Part shown: positions 7,428 through 14,348 of the stretch, piece by piece
How the letters are laid out: the number at the start of each line of letters is the position of its first letter
Numbering within the stretch: position 1 is the stretch's first letter
Assembly: GCA_016208645.1 (NCBI GenBank)
Contig: JACQXP010000197.1
Span: 1-14,974, forward strand
Direction of reading: 5' to 3'
DNA length: 14,974 nucleotides
Source of the DNA: Candidatus Methylomirabilota bacterium
GTDB taxonomy: Bacteria; Methylomirabilota; Methylomirabilia; Methylomirabilales; 2-02-FULL-66-22
Made by a program: the position numbers and the translations under genes
The notes under the pieces: generated by a model
Databases searched by the model: none
What the model was told of the DNA's origin: nothing
What the model saw: the letters and a program-made list of their open reading frames with translations, nothing else

Positions 7428-7868
7428 TCAGAGGGACCGCCCAGCGGCCTTCTCCTGGCACCAGGCGTAAAGGGCGTCGTAGACGGGGAACTCCAGCTCG
7501 AGCTTCCGGTGGTCGTCCGGGCAGATCGCGGCGAAGCCGTGGGCGATGGCCTGGAGACCGGCGGCCTCGGGGACGATCCCCACGTCCGTTGTGATGTCGG
7601 CCCCGTGAACCATGCGGGCCAAGATCTGCAGGGCCGGATCCTGCAGCCGGTACGCCTCCACCAGCACCTCGAAGCTGCACTTCCCCTCGCGGTGGGTGAA
7701 ATCGGCCCCCGGGCAGTCGAAGGACTTGCCCCCTTCCCGCCGGGCCACCTCCAGCACCTGGTCCTTGGGGACAAAGAGAAACTCCGCCTGGGGATCAATG
7801 AACTTCTTGATGAGCCACGGACACGCCACGCGATCCGTCTTGGCCCCTTCCCGCGTCACCCACTTCAT
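7428..7868 (-). CDS. ChrB-domain (chromate resistance-associated) protein
   Basis: The 146-residue protein matches the ChrB C-terminal domain family: RVACPWLIKKFIDPQAEFLFV near the start, then CPGADFTHREGKCSFEVLVE and AYRLQDPALQILARMVHGAD. In chromate-resistance operons ChrB-type proteins accompany the ChrA efflux pump and have been proposed to sense or reduce chromate; stand-alone single-domain members like this one are also common. Start choice: the ATG at 7868 has GGGAGGGGAG directly upstream, better than a second ATG fifteen bases earlier. No chrA gene is present; the divergent neighbour is an MFS transporter, not a CHR-family pump. The domain call is firm; a role in chromate resistance is only a family association. 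Confidence 0.88.
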   Translation of the reverse strand: MKWVTREGAKTDRVACPWLIKKFIDPQAEFLFVPKDQVLEVARREGGKSFDCPGADFTHREGKCSFEVLVEAYRLQDPALQILARMVHGADITTDVGIVPEAAGLQAIAHGFAAICPDDHRKLELEFPVYDALYAWCQEKAAGRSL

Positions 7869-7924
7869 GATCTCCCCTCCCATGTGATCCCGACTCGGAC
7901 GGGTTGAACTCCGCCGGCCGTTCC

Positions 7925-7953
7925 TGTATCCTGCCGCAACCCGAGCTTGTCAA
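7925..7953 (-). promoter_or_regulatory. Sigma-70-type promoter for the ChrB-domain gene
   Basis: On the minus strand a perfect TTGACA (7953-7948) is followed after 17 bases by GATACA (7930-7925). Transcription would start near 7918, about 50 bases before the ATG at 7868. The -10 box is imperfect. An inverted repeat (GGTTTC 7957-7962, GAAACC 7974-7979) lies just upstream, in the leader region of the divergent transporter gene, and could be an operator shared by both genes. Confidence 0.5.
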
Positions 7954-7996
7954 GGTGGTTTCGGCCGGCCCCAGAAACCTTTGGTCGGGAGAGACC

Positions 7997-9250
7997 GTGC
8001 TGCCCTCCCCCCTGAGACAACTGAACCGCGACAGCCGCCTGTTGTTCGCGGCCCGGGTGGCCCGGATGTTCGGCTACGGATTTCTGGCCGTCGTCCTGGT
8101 TTTGTACCTGGCTGCACTGGGCTTCGACGAGGCGCGGATCGGTCTTCTGCTGACGCTCACGCTGGCGGGCGACACGGCGATCTCGCTGTGGATGAGCACG
8201 CAGGCCGACCGGTATGGACGACGCCGGATGCTGTCCCTGGGGTCCCTGCTTGTCCTGGGCGCCGGCCTGATCTTCATCACCACCGGTGACTTCATCGTCT
8301 TGCTCCTGGCCGCGACGATCGGCGTCATCAGCCCCAGCGGCAACGAGGTCGGGCCGTTCCTGGCGATCGAGCAGTCCGCCCTGTCCCAGATCGTGGCCGA
8401 CGAACGGCGGACGAGTATTTTCGCCTGGTACAACCTCGTCGGGTCCTTCGCCACGGCAGCCGGCTCGCTGGCCGGGGGAGGCCTCGCCACGCTGGGACAG
8501 CGGTGGGGCATGACCCCCCTGGCCAGCTACCGCATCGTTCTGGCGGGCTACGCGCTGATGGGTCTTGTGCTTGCCGTGCTGTTCCGGCAACTCGGTCCGG
8601 CGGTGGAGGCCCACCCGGCCCCAGCCCGTCCGCTCATTGCCCCAGGATCGCGGCTGGGTCTGCACCGCTCGGGCGGGGTGGTGTTGCGGCTGGCCAGCCT
8701 GTTCGCCGTGGATGCCTTCGCCGGCGGCTTCGTGCTGCAGAGCATCGTCGCTTACTGGTTTCACGTCCGGTTCGGTGCCGACGAGGCGATGCTGGGGATG
8801 ATCTTCTTCGGGGCGAACCTGCTGGCGGGCATGTCGGCCCTGGCCGCCTCGGCCATCGCGTCCCGAATCGGCCTGGTGAACACCATGGTCTTCACCCACC
8901 TGCCGTCGAACATCCTGCTGGTGCTGGTGCCGCTGATGCCGACGATGCCGCTGGCGATTCTCGTGCTGCTGGTCCGCTTCAGCATCTCCCAGATGGACGT
9001 CCCCACGCGGCAGTCCTACACCATGGCCATCGTCAGTCCGGATGAGCGCTCGGCGGCGGCGGGGGTCACCGGGACGGCGCGCACGGTCGGCGCCTCGCTG
9101 GCCCCGGTGTGCGCGGGCCTGCTCCTGAGCAGTCCGGCACTGATGAGCGGGCCGTTCTTCGTGGCCGGCGGCCTCAAGATCGTCTATGACCTGCTGCTCC
9201 TGGCGGCCTTCCGTGGCCTGAAGCCGCCCGAGGAGCGGTCTCGGGCGTGA
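7997..9250 (+). CDS. MFS transporter
   Basis: The 417-residue protein has about twelve hydrophobic segments in two halves joined by a cytoplasmic loop (about residues 195-225), as in the major facilitator superfamily. The loop after the second transmembrane segment contains DRYGRRRM, the canonical MFS signature, and the segments start with VARMFGYGFLAVVLVLYLAALGF. It is probably an inner-membrane, proton-driven exporter or importer; the substrate cannot be read from sequence. The GTG at 7997 is chosen because GGGAGAG precedes it and the transmembrane region starts soon after; a TTG at 7904 would add a non-hydrophobic stretch overlapping the promoter of the divergent gene. Shared regulation with the ChrB-domain gene is possible given the 128-base divergent spacer. 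Confidence 0.9.
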   Translation: MLPSPLRQLNRDSRLLFAARVARMFGYGFLAVVLVLYLAALGFDEARIGLLLTLTLAGDTAISLWMSTQADRYGRRRMLSLGSLLVLGAGLIFITTGDFIVLLLAATIGVISPSGNEVGPFLAIEQSALSQIVADERRTSIFAWYNLVGSFATAAGSLAGGGLATLGQRWGMTPLASYRIVLAGYALMGLVLAVLFRQLGPAVEAHPAPARPLIAPGSRLGLHRSGGVVLRLASLFAVDAFAGGFVLQSIVAYWFHVRFGADEAMLGMIFFGANLLAGMSALAASAIASRIGLVNTMVFTHLPSNILLVLVPLMPTMPLAILVLLVRFSISQMDVPTRQSYTMAIVSPDERSAAAGVTGTARTVGASLAPVCAGLLLSSPALMSGPFFVAGGLKIVYDLLLLAAFRGLKPPEERSRA

Positions 9251-9288
9251 TGTTCCCACTGGCCAGGCATGGATACTGTGCCCGTCCC

Positions 9289-9358
9289 TCGGCAGGGCAT
9301 CCATCTGAGCACCGTGGCGGCATGCGACTCCATCGGTCGGCTCGCTGAACCCTGCCGA
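9289..9358. repeat. Long-range inverted repeat between convergent genes
   Basis: TCGGCAGGG (9289-9297) is exactly complementary to CCCTGCCGA (9350-9358), with 52 bases between. It lies in the 126-base gap between the convergent transporter and cupredoxin-like genes, and could form the base of a branched terminator structure. No strong U-tract follows on either strand. Confidence 0.4.
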
Positions 9359-9376
9359 AGAAATCTTTCCGTGCAG

Positions 9377-10057
9377 TCAGTTGGAAGGAGCCCCGTAGAG
9401 CAGCGTGGTCGAGGTGGGGCCACCGGCAGCGATCGTGACCGAGACCTCCTGGGTCCCGAGGGTTTCGTGCCAGGCATGGAGGCGAAAGGTGCCGGCGGGG
9501 ACGCCGCTCAGGTGGAACGCGCCATCGGGTCCGGTCACGGCGGCGAAGGCATCGTCGCGGACCAGGATGTAGGCCCGCATCCAGGTGTGCCCGACATCGC
9601 ACTCCAGGCGGGTGAGGCCGGGACGATCCAACGCGGCCCAGACCCGCTGGCGAAAAACCGGCAGGGCCAGGTGAAAGATGGTCTCGCTGCCCAGGTACGC
9701 GTGCACCGTGTGCAGGATCGGATCGCTGTTGCGAACCTCCAGCCGGCTGCCCGGCGGCACCACCTGGACCCGTGGCACGAACCGGCAGGCACGATTATCC
9801 AGGACGGCAGTCTTTGGCGCCGGGGATCGCCGCGGAAGGGGGACGTCCTCCAGGGTCACCAGGACGTCCGCAATACCACGATCCGATCCAATCCGAACCC
9901 GCTCCGACGGCATCCGCTCGCCGCAAAACTCCCGGTGCTTGAACACCGGTTGAAATTCCTCGGCGGGGTAGGGACCAGCCAGGCGCACCCACCCCCGGAT
10001 CTCCGCAGCCTCGGCCGGCGCCCCGAGGGCCGGCCACCCAATTTCGACCGGCCCCAA
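9377..10057 (-). CDS. Cupredoxin-like / carboxypeptidase regulatory-like domain protein, no signal peptide visible
   Basis: The 226-residue protein belongs to a group often annotated as carboxypeptidase regulatory-like or methylamine-utilization-type proteins. It has an N-terminal beta domain (about 20-110), a cupredoxin-like portion with candidate type-1 copper ligands (SDPILHTVHAY, His116/His119; CDVGHTWM, Cys153, His157, Met160), and a C-terminal carboxypeptidase-D-regulatory-like beta-sandwich (about 170-222, VTGPDGAFHLSGVPAGTFRL). Such proteins are normally exported, yet the residues after the TTG start (LGPVEIGWPALGAPAEAAEI) are not signal-peptide-like. The start is set at TTG 10057 because GGGAAGG precedes it and a TGA, the dehydratase stop, lies in frame just upstream. 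The gene begins 18 bases after the dehydratase gene and is probably co-transcribed with it. The truncated N-terminus suggests either a lost export signal or a junction formed by rearrangement. Confidence 0.75.
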   Translation of the reverse strand: MGPVEIGWPALGAPAEAAEIRGWVRLAGPYPAEEFQPVFKHREFCGERMPSERVRIGSDRGIADVLVTLEDVPLPRRSPAPKTAVLDNRACRFVPRVQVVPPGSRLEVRNSDPILHTVHAYLGSETIFHLALPVFRQRVWAALDRPGLTRLECDVGHTWMRAYILVRDDAFAAVTGPDGAFHLSGVPAGTFRLHAWHETLGTQEVSVTIAAGGPTSTTLLYGAPSN

Positions 10058-10075
10058 GGTTCGCCTTCCCGCCTG

Positions 10076-11221
10076 TCACACCCGATACCTGTCTATGACC
10101 GACCGGTCCACTGTGACGCCGAGCCCGGGCCCCGGGGGGATCTCCACCCACCCGTTGACGTGCTGAATGGGGTGCTCGACCAGGTGCTGGCGGAACGGGT
10201 GGGCCGACCGGTCATACTCGAAGATCGGTTCGGCGGCAAATACGGAATGGTGCGCGACAGGGATGGCGGCGATCAGTTGCAGGGACGCTGCCTGGGCGAT
10301 GGCCGACCCCCAGACGTGGGGGTTCACCTGGACCCCATGGGCCTGGGCCAGCGCGAGAATGTGCCGGCACGCCGTGAAGCCGCCCGCCGACCCGATGTCG
10401 GGCTGCGCGATGTCCACCGCCCGCTGGCCGAGCAGCTCGCGGAAACCGAAGAGCGTGTGTTCATTCTCGCCGCCAGCGATCGGGATGGAAAGCGCCTGCC
10501 GGACCTCGCGGTAGCCCGCGATGTCCTCGGGGACGACCGGCTCTTCATACCACCGCAGATGGTATGGTTCCAATGCCCGGCCCAGCCTGATCGCCTCCGC
10601 CACGCCGTAGGCGTGATTGGTGTCAACCATGAGGGGCACCGACCGCTCGCCCAGGGCCCGCGTGACCTCCCCCATCACCGCGATGTCATCATCCACCCCG
10701 TAGCCGAGCTTGACCTTCATTGCCGTCAGGCCGGCCTCGTAATGTCGAACCGCCTCCTCGCCCAGGCGGCTCGCCTCACCCTGTCCGCGGATCCGGTAGA
10801 AGCCGGTCGCATACGCCTGAACCCGCGTGCGGAATGCCCCACCCAGGAGCCGGTACGTGGGCACACCGCGGACCTTCCCGGCGATGTCCCAGAGCGCGAT
10901 GTCGATCGCGCTGATGGCGGCCACTACGGAGCCCTTCCGGCCATAGTCGCGCGTCTGGTGGTACATGCGATGCCAGAGCACCTCGGTGTCCAGCGGATCG
11001 GCCCCGATCACGAGGGGCTGGAGCGCGGACTCGATGACCGCCCGGGCGATCTCCGGCGGCTCCAGGCCCTGCGCGAATGCCTCCCCCCACCCGACGATGC
11101 CCTCATCCGTGACCACCTCCACGAGGGTAGCGGACCGCTGTCTCACCCAACCCTGGGAAAAGGCAAACGGCTGGTCCAGCGGACTCCGCAACGCGTAGCT
11201 CTTGACCTCGGTGATCTTCAT
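10076..11221 (-). CDS. Enolase-superfamily dehydratase/racemase (mandelate racemase/muconate lactonizing type)
   Basis: The 381-residue protein has the capping domain followed by the beta-barrel of the mandelate racemase subgroup. Active-site elements are all present: the KxK pair Lys169/Lys171 (MKVKLG), magnesium ligands Asp200 (VDTNHAYG), Glu226 (WYEEP) and Glu252 (GGENEH), the Asp275-His302 dyad (QPDIGSAGG, NPHVWGSA) and Glu331. These enzymes abstract the proton alpha to a carboxylate and usually dehydrate sugar acids or racemise alpha-hydroxy acids in the cytoplasm. The ATG follows AGGAG at seven bases. The upstream sugar-kinase remnant (KDG-kinase-like) and the SDR gene support an acid-sugar dehydratase role, for example galactonate or gluconate type, but substrate is not determined by the motifs. 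Confidence 0.9.
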   Translation of the reverse strand: MKITEVKSYALRSPLDQPFAFSQGWVRQRSATLVEVVTDEGIVGWGEAFAQGLEPPEIARAVIESALQPLVIGADPLDTEVLWHRMYHQTRDYGRKGSVVAAISAIDIALWDIAGKVRGVPTYRLLGGAFRTRVQAYATGFYRIRGQGEASRLGEEAVRHYEAGLTAMKVKLGYGVDDDIAVMGEVTRALGERSVPLMVDTNHAYGVAEAIRLGRALEPYHLRWYEEPVVPEDIAGYREVRQALSIPIAGGENEHTLFGFRELLGQRAVDIAQPDIGSAGGFTACRHILALAQAHGVQVNPHVWGSAIAQAASLQLIAAIPVAHHSVFAAEPIFEYDRSAHPFRQHLVEHPIQHVNGWVEIPPGPGLGVTVDRSVIDRYRV

Positions 11222-11389
11222 CTCTCGACTCCTGCCCGGTGAGGGAGTTGACGCCCCGACGCGGGTCGCGGCGGAAGGGGGGCATTCTTGCAGTGGCGCA
11301 TCGCAATGGCGTCAGAGCGATCGGGCTTCCGTCGGCCGGCCGGCGGCGACCCCGGCACCCTGGATCCGACGCCTGGGAAGCGTCCGACC

Positions 11390-11594
11390 CTATCGCTGGA
11401 TCTCCTGATCCTCCGAGGCCAGCAATTCTTCCACCTCGGCCCGCGTGATGAAGGCCGCGTCTCCCACGATGGTGCAGTCCAGGGCCACGGCCACGTTCGA
11501 CTCCGCCCCGGCCGCGTTCACCTCCATCTCGTGCGCCTGGTCCAGCCGCCGAGAACCGGACCTGCGTCTCGCCCACCGTCACGACGTCGAGCAT
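11390..11594 (-). pseudogene. PfkB-type sugar kinase remnant (frameshifted, internally deleted)
   Basis: The ATG at 11594, with GAGGG six bases upstream, opens a frame reading MLDVVTVGETQVRFS, the typical N-terminus of 2-keto-3-deoxygluconate kinase-like PfkB kinases. The frame then breaks near 11545. In the next frame the family continues as RRLDQAHEMEVNAAGAESN and VAVAL, the conserved N-terminal substrate-binding region. It then jumps straight to DCTIVGDAAFITRAEVEELL and a TAG at 11392-11390, which looks like the C-terminal tail of the same family. About 230 residues of an expected 310 or so, including the ATP-binding and catalytic GAGD region, are missing. This is therefore a dead gene with both ends preserved. 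It sits between the CoA-transferase and the dehydratase, where a KDG-type kinase would make pathway sense. The family call rests on short segments recognised by eye. Confidence 0.7.
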
Positions 11595-11691
11595 CGTCAT
11601 CCCTCACGTGCAACGGCCGACAGCGATATTTGGCTAACCGCTGGATGGTTCAGTCTGCTTCAATTTCTTTTTGGGGTCACATTCCGGGCCC

Positions 11692-11719
11692 CGGGTCTCG
11701 GCTCACGGCTCTAGGCTCT
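11692..11719. repeat. Degenerate heptad tandem repeat
   Basis: Four adjacent 7-base units, CGGGTCT, CGGCTCA, CGGCTCT and AGGCTCT, lie in the spacer between the CoA-transferase stop and the sugar-kinase remnant. The repeat period is exact and the units differ by one to three bases. Confidence 0.7.
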
Positions 11720-11727
11720 TGATTGAT

Positions 11728-11813
11728 CGCTGTCCCTGTCGCTGTCCCTGTCGTCTTTTTTCTTCCCCGCTATCCCTTTCGCTGTCGGCTATCGCTGTCG
11801 CTATCGTCCTTCC
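11728..11813. repeat. Degenerate hexad tandem repeat overlapping a gene 3' end
   Basis: A perfect 12-base unit (CGCTGTCCCTGT) occurs twice in tandem at 11728-11751, itself two 6-base halves. Between 11767 and 11813 further hexads of the CGCTGT/CGCTAT/CCCTTT kind follow, interrupted by a T-rich stretch (11755-11766). The array runs across the CoA-transferase stop codon (11803-11801). On the minus strand the T-rich piece reads as an A-run, so it is not a U-tract terminator for that gene. Confidence 0.7.
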
Positions 11814-13363
11814 TTTCCGAGTCCCATCCACTCTTCCCGGAAGATCCGCCCGTCCATGGCCTTCAGGTCCGGCGCCACCCGGGGCCGGAAGGCCATCTGT
11901 CCCAGGACGTCCCGCTCCAGGTCTACGCCGGGCGCCACCTCCGTGACCACCAGGCCGTCCCGGGTGATCACCAGGACCGACCGCTCCGTGATGAACTGCA
12001 CCCGCTGCCCCTGCGCCGCGGCATGCTCGCCGCTGAAGGTGATCTGCTGCACGCGCGGCACGAACTTCCGGAACCGGCCCTCCTTCTTGATGCGAAGCCG
12101 CCCCGCCCCGACCTCCACCTCCAGGCCGCCGGCCGTGAACGTCCCGCAGAAGGCCACCGCCTTGGCCCCCTGGGAGATGTTCACGAACCCGCCCACGCCG
12201 GGCAGCCGCCCGTGGAACTTGCTGACGTTCACGTTGCCTCGCTCGTCCGCCTCCGCCAGGCCCAGGAACGCCAGGTCCAGGCCGCCCCCGTCGTAGAAGT
12301 CGAACTGGTACGGCTGGTCGATGATTGCCTCCGGGTTGGAAGACATGCCGAAGATCACGCCGGGCGCCGGGATCCCGCCGGTGATGCCCTGCTCGATGGT
12401 GGCGGTCATCCGTCTCTCGATCCCCTCCTCGGCCGCCACGCGGGCGATCCCATCCGGCATCCCCACGCCCATGTTCAGGACCGCCCGGGGGAGGGCCACG
12501 ATCTCCAGGGCGGCGCGACGGGCGATCACCTTCCGCTCGTCCAGCTCCATGGGCGGGAGCGAGGAGATAGGCACCCGGACCTCCCCGCTGAGGGCGGGAT
12601 CGTACTCGCTCTCGACGCTCTGCCACTGGTCCGGGTGCACCACGACGTAATCCACCAGGGTGTGGGGCACCTTCACCATCTTGGCCGGCAGGCTGCCCGA
12701 TTGGGCCAGGCGTTTCACCTGGGCGATGACGATCCCGCCCGAGTTCCGGGTGGCCAAGGCCATGGGCAGTACCTCGAGGAACGCCGGCTCATGCTCCAGC
12801 GTCAGGTTCCCCTTCTCGTCGGCGGTCGTCCCGCGGATGAAGCAGACGTTGAGAGGGAACGCCCGGTAGAACAGCCACTCGCGGCCTCCCAGGCTGATGA
12901 CCTCGATCAGCTCTTCGGTGGTCCGGGCATTCAGCTTCCCCCCTTCGACCCGCGGGTCCACGAAGGTGTGGAGGCCGATGTGGGTGATGAGGCCGGGCCG
13001 CCCGCCCGCCACCTCGCGCAGCCACTGGGACATGACCCCCTGGGGCCAGTTGTAGGCCTCGATCTTGTTGTCCAGGATGAGCTGGGCGTACTTGGGGGAC
13101 ATCCCGTAATGGCCGCCGACGTTCCGCTTCACCAGGCCCTCTCCGGTGAGGAGGTTCAGGCCGGTGCTCTTCCAGTCCCCCAGCCCCGACACATGGAAGA
13201 GGGTGAGGTCGCGCGGCTGCCCCGCCTCCTCGAACTTCTCTGCCAGGGTGCGGATCAGGAGGTCCGCCTCCAGGTTGCCGCCGCCGGCCCCGTGCAAGGC
13301 CAGGGTGTCCCCCGACTTCACCAGATCCACCGCCGCTCGCGCGCTGATGACTTTGCTGCTCAC
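11801..13363 (-). CDS. Acyl-CoA:carboxylate CoA-transferase (YdiF/propionate CoA-transferase type)
   Basis: The 520-residue protein has the fused alpha and beta halves of family I CoA-transferases. The glycine-rich N-terminal CoA-binding part begins ISARAAVDLVKSGDTLALHG, and VGMPDGIARVA and TIEQGITGGIP mark the second half. Glu324 in TIEQG is the expected catalytic residue that forms the acyl-glutamyl-CoA thioester, close to Glu333 of E. coli YdiF. Length matches single-chain family members (about 515-530). It moves CoA between short acyl groups such as acetate, propionate, acetoacetate or a hydroxyacid; the donor and acceptor are unknown. The GTG at 13363 is used, with GGGG upstream. It lies in the IclR-headed minus-strand cluster, downstream of the SDR gene after a 100-base repeat-bearing gap. 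Confidence 0.92.
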   Translation of the reverse strand: MSSKVISARAAVDLVKSGDTLALHGAGGGNLEADLLIRTLAEKFEEAGQPRDLTLFHVSGLGDWKSTGLNLLTGEGLVKRNVGGHYGMSPKYAQLILDNKIEAYNWPQGVMSQWLREVAGGRPGLITHIGLHTFVDPRVEGGKLNARTTEELIEVISLGGREWLFYRAFPLNVCFIRGTTADEKGNLTLEHEPAFLEVLPMALATRNSGGIVIAQVKRLAQSGSLPAKMVKVPHTLVDYVVVHPDQWQSVESEYDPALSGEVRVPISSLPPMELDERKVIARRAALEIVALPRAVLNMGVGMPDGIARVAAEEGIERRMTATIEQGITGGIPAPGVIFGMSSNPEAIIDQPYQFDFYDGGGLDLAFLGLAEADERGNVNVSKFHGRLPGVGGFVNISQGAKAVAFCGTFTAGGLEVEVGAGRLRIKKEGRFRKFVPRVQQITFSGEHAAAQGQRVQFITERSVLVITRDGLVVTEVAPGVDLERDVLGQMAFRPRVAPDLKAMDGRIFREEWMGLGKEGR

Positions 13364-13380
13364 GCTCTACCCCGATCCCT

Positions 13381-13457
13381 GGAAACGGGAAAATGGAAGC
13401 TGGAAACTGGTCGGGTCAGATTCGCGCCCAGTTTCCGATTTCCGACTTCCAGCTTCC
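13381..13457. repeat. Two facing heptad arrays forming a large inverted repeat
   Basis: The left array is GGAAACG, GGAAAAT, GGAAGCT, GGAAACT (13381-13408). The right array, in the opposite sense, is AGTTTCC, GATTTCC, GACTTCC, AGCTTCC (13430-13457). GGAAGCTGG (13395-13403) pairs with CCAGCTTCC (13449-13457), and GGAAACTGG (13402-13410) pairs with CCAGTTTCC (13428-13436). It fills the gap just after the SDR stop codon. On the minus strand the stem ends in ATTTTCCC, so it could act as the SDR terminator. Confidence 0.8.
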
Positions 13458-13463
13458 GCCTTT

Positions 13464-14237
13464 TTAGAAGAAATACTCCAGCCGCCCCCCGGTGATGTCC
13501 ACCACCGCCCCGTTGAGAAACGAGGCCGCCTCCGAGGCCAGGAAGGCGACCACCCGCCCCACCTCGGCCGGCTCCCCGATCCGGCCCAGGGGGACCTGCT
13601 GTTGCAGCTTCTCCAGCGTGGGAGGCGCCAGGCTCCCGCGCAGCGCCTCGGTCCCGATGAATCCCGGGGCGATCACGTTGGCCGTGACCCCCTTGGGCCC
13701 AAGTTCCCGCGCCGCGGTCATGGTCAGGGCGATCACCCCGGCCTTGGCGGCCCCGTAGTGCCCCAGGCTCGGCCGGCCGCCTACCCGTCCGTGGATCGAG
13801 GAGGTGTTGATGATCCGCCCCCATCCTTGCTTGACCATGTGGGGCGCCGCGTACTTGATGCAGAGGAACGCGCTGCGCAGGTGGTTCCCCATCATGAAGT
13901 CCCAGAGCTCCTCCGGCAGATCCACCAGGGGCTTGTTGAGGTGCGGGCCGGTCGTCCCGGCGTTGTTGACCAGGATGTCCAGGCGGTTGAAGGCCTTCAG
14001 CGTGGTCTCCACCAGGCGCTGCACGTCGGCCGTCTGGCTCACATCCGCCTGGACGGAGATCGCGCGGCTCCCCCTGTCGAGGAGGCCCCGGACGACCTGC
14101 TCCGCCTCGCGCACGCTCTTGGCCGTGGCCACGACGACTGCGGCCCCCTCGGCCGCCAAGGCCTCGGCCTCTGCCTGCCCCAGCCCCTTGCTCCCACCCG
14201 TGACGATGGCCACCCGATCCTTCAGTCCGAGGTCCAC
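13464..14237 (-). CDS. Short-chain dehydrogenase/reductase (SDR)
   Basis: The 257-residue protein is a classical SDR oxidoreductase using NAD(P). Visible motifs are TGGSKGLG (13-20, cofactor binding), DVSQ and NNAG (91-94), Asn118, Ser146/Ser147 in INTSSIHG, and the catalytic Tyr161-x3-Lys165 (YGAAK). PGFIGTEAL and the C-terminal VVDITGG are also typical. The start is placed at GTG 14237: GGAGGG lies four bases upstream, and the resulting MDLGLKDRVAIVTGG is the usual N-terminus of this family. An ATG at 14249 is possible; a longer frame to 14309 would translate the heptad repeat and is rejected. It likely oxidises a hydroxyl on the cluster's sugar-acid or hydroxyacid substrate, or resembles 3-oxoacyl reductases; substrate unknown. 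Confidence 0.93.
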   Translation of the reverse strand: MDLGLKDRVAIVTGGSKGLGQAEAEALAAEGAAVVVATAKSVREAEQVVRGLLDRGSRAISVQADVSQTADVQRLVETTLKAFNRLDILVNNAGTTGPHLNKPLVDLPEELWDFMMGNHLRSAFLCIKYAAPHMVKQGWGRIINTSSIHGRVGGRPSLGHYGAAKAGVIALTMTAARELGPKGVTANVIAPGFIGTEALRGSLAPPTLEKLQQQVPLGRIGEPAEVGRVVAFLASEAASFLNGAVVDITGGRLEYFF

Positions 14238-14256
14238 GATGCCCTCCATTCCAATG

Positions 14257-14343
14257 GAAAATTGAAAACCGACAACGGACAACCGACAACCGGCCAGTGC
14301 ACAACACACTTGACCGGTTTTGAATTGTCGGTGGTCGGTTTTT
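14257..14343. repeat. Facing heptad arrays in spacer before SDR gene
   Basis: The left array is GAAAATT, GAAAACC, GACAACG, GACAACC, GACAACC (14257-14291). After a 30-odd-base middle, the right side has AATTGTC, GGTGGTC, GGTTTTT (14323-14343), roughly complementary to the left, and then hexads (ATTCTC, ATTCTG) that run into the truncated oxidoreductase gene. The arrangement matches that at 13381-13457, with a different unit. Confidence 0.75.
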
Positions 14344-14348
14344 CATTC

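Noticed and set aside
10058..10078. Possible second selenocysteine site: the dehydratase TGA is followed by the cupredoxin-like ORF in the same frame.
   Set aside because: The dehydratase is full length at its TGA, the residues after it match nothing conserved, only a 4-bp stem forms downstream, and the next gene has its own ribosome binding site and TTG start.
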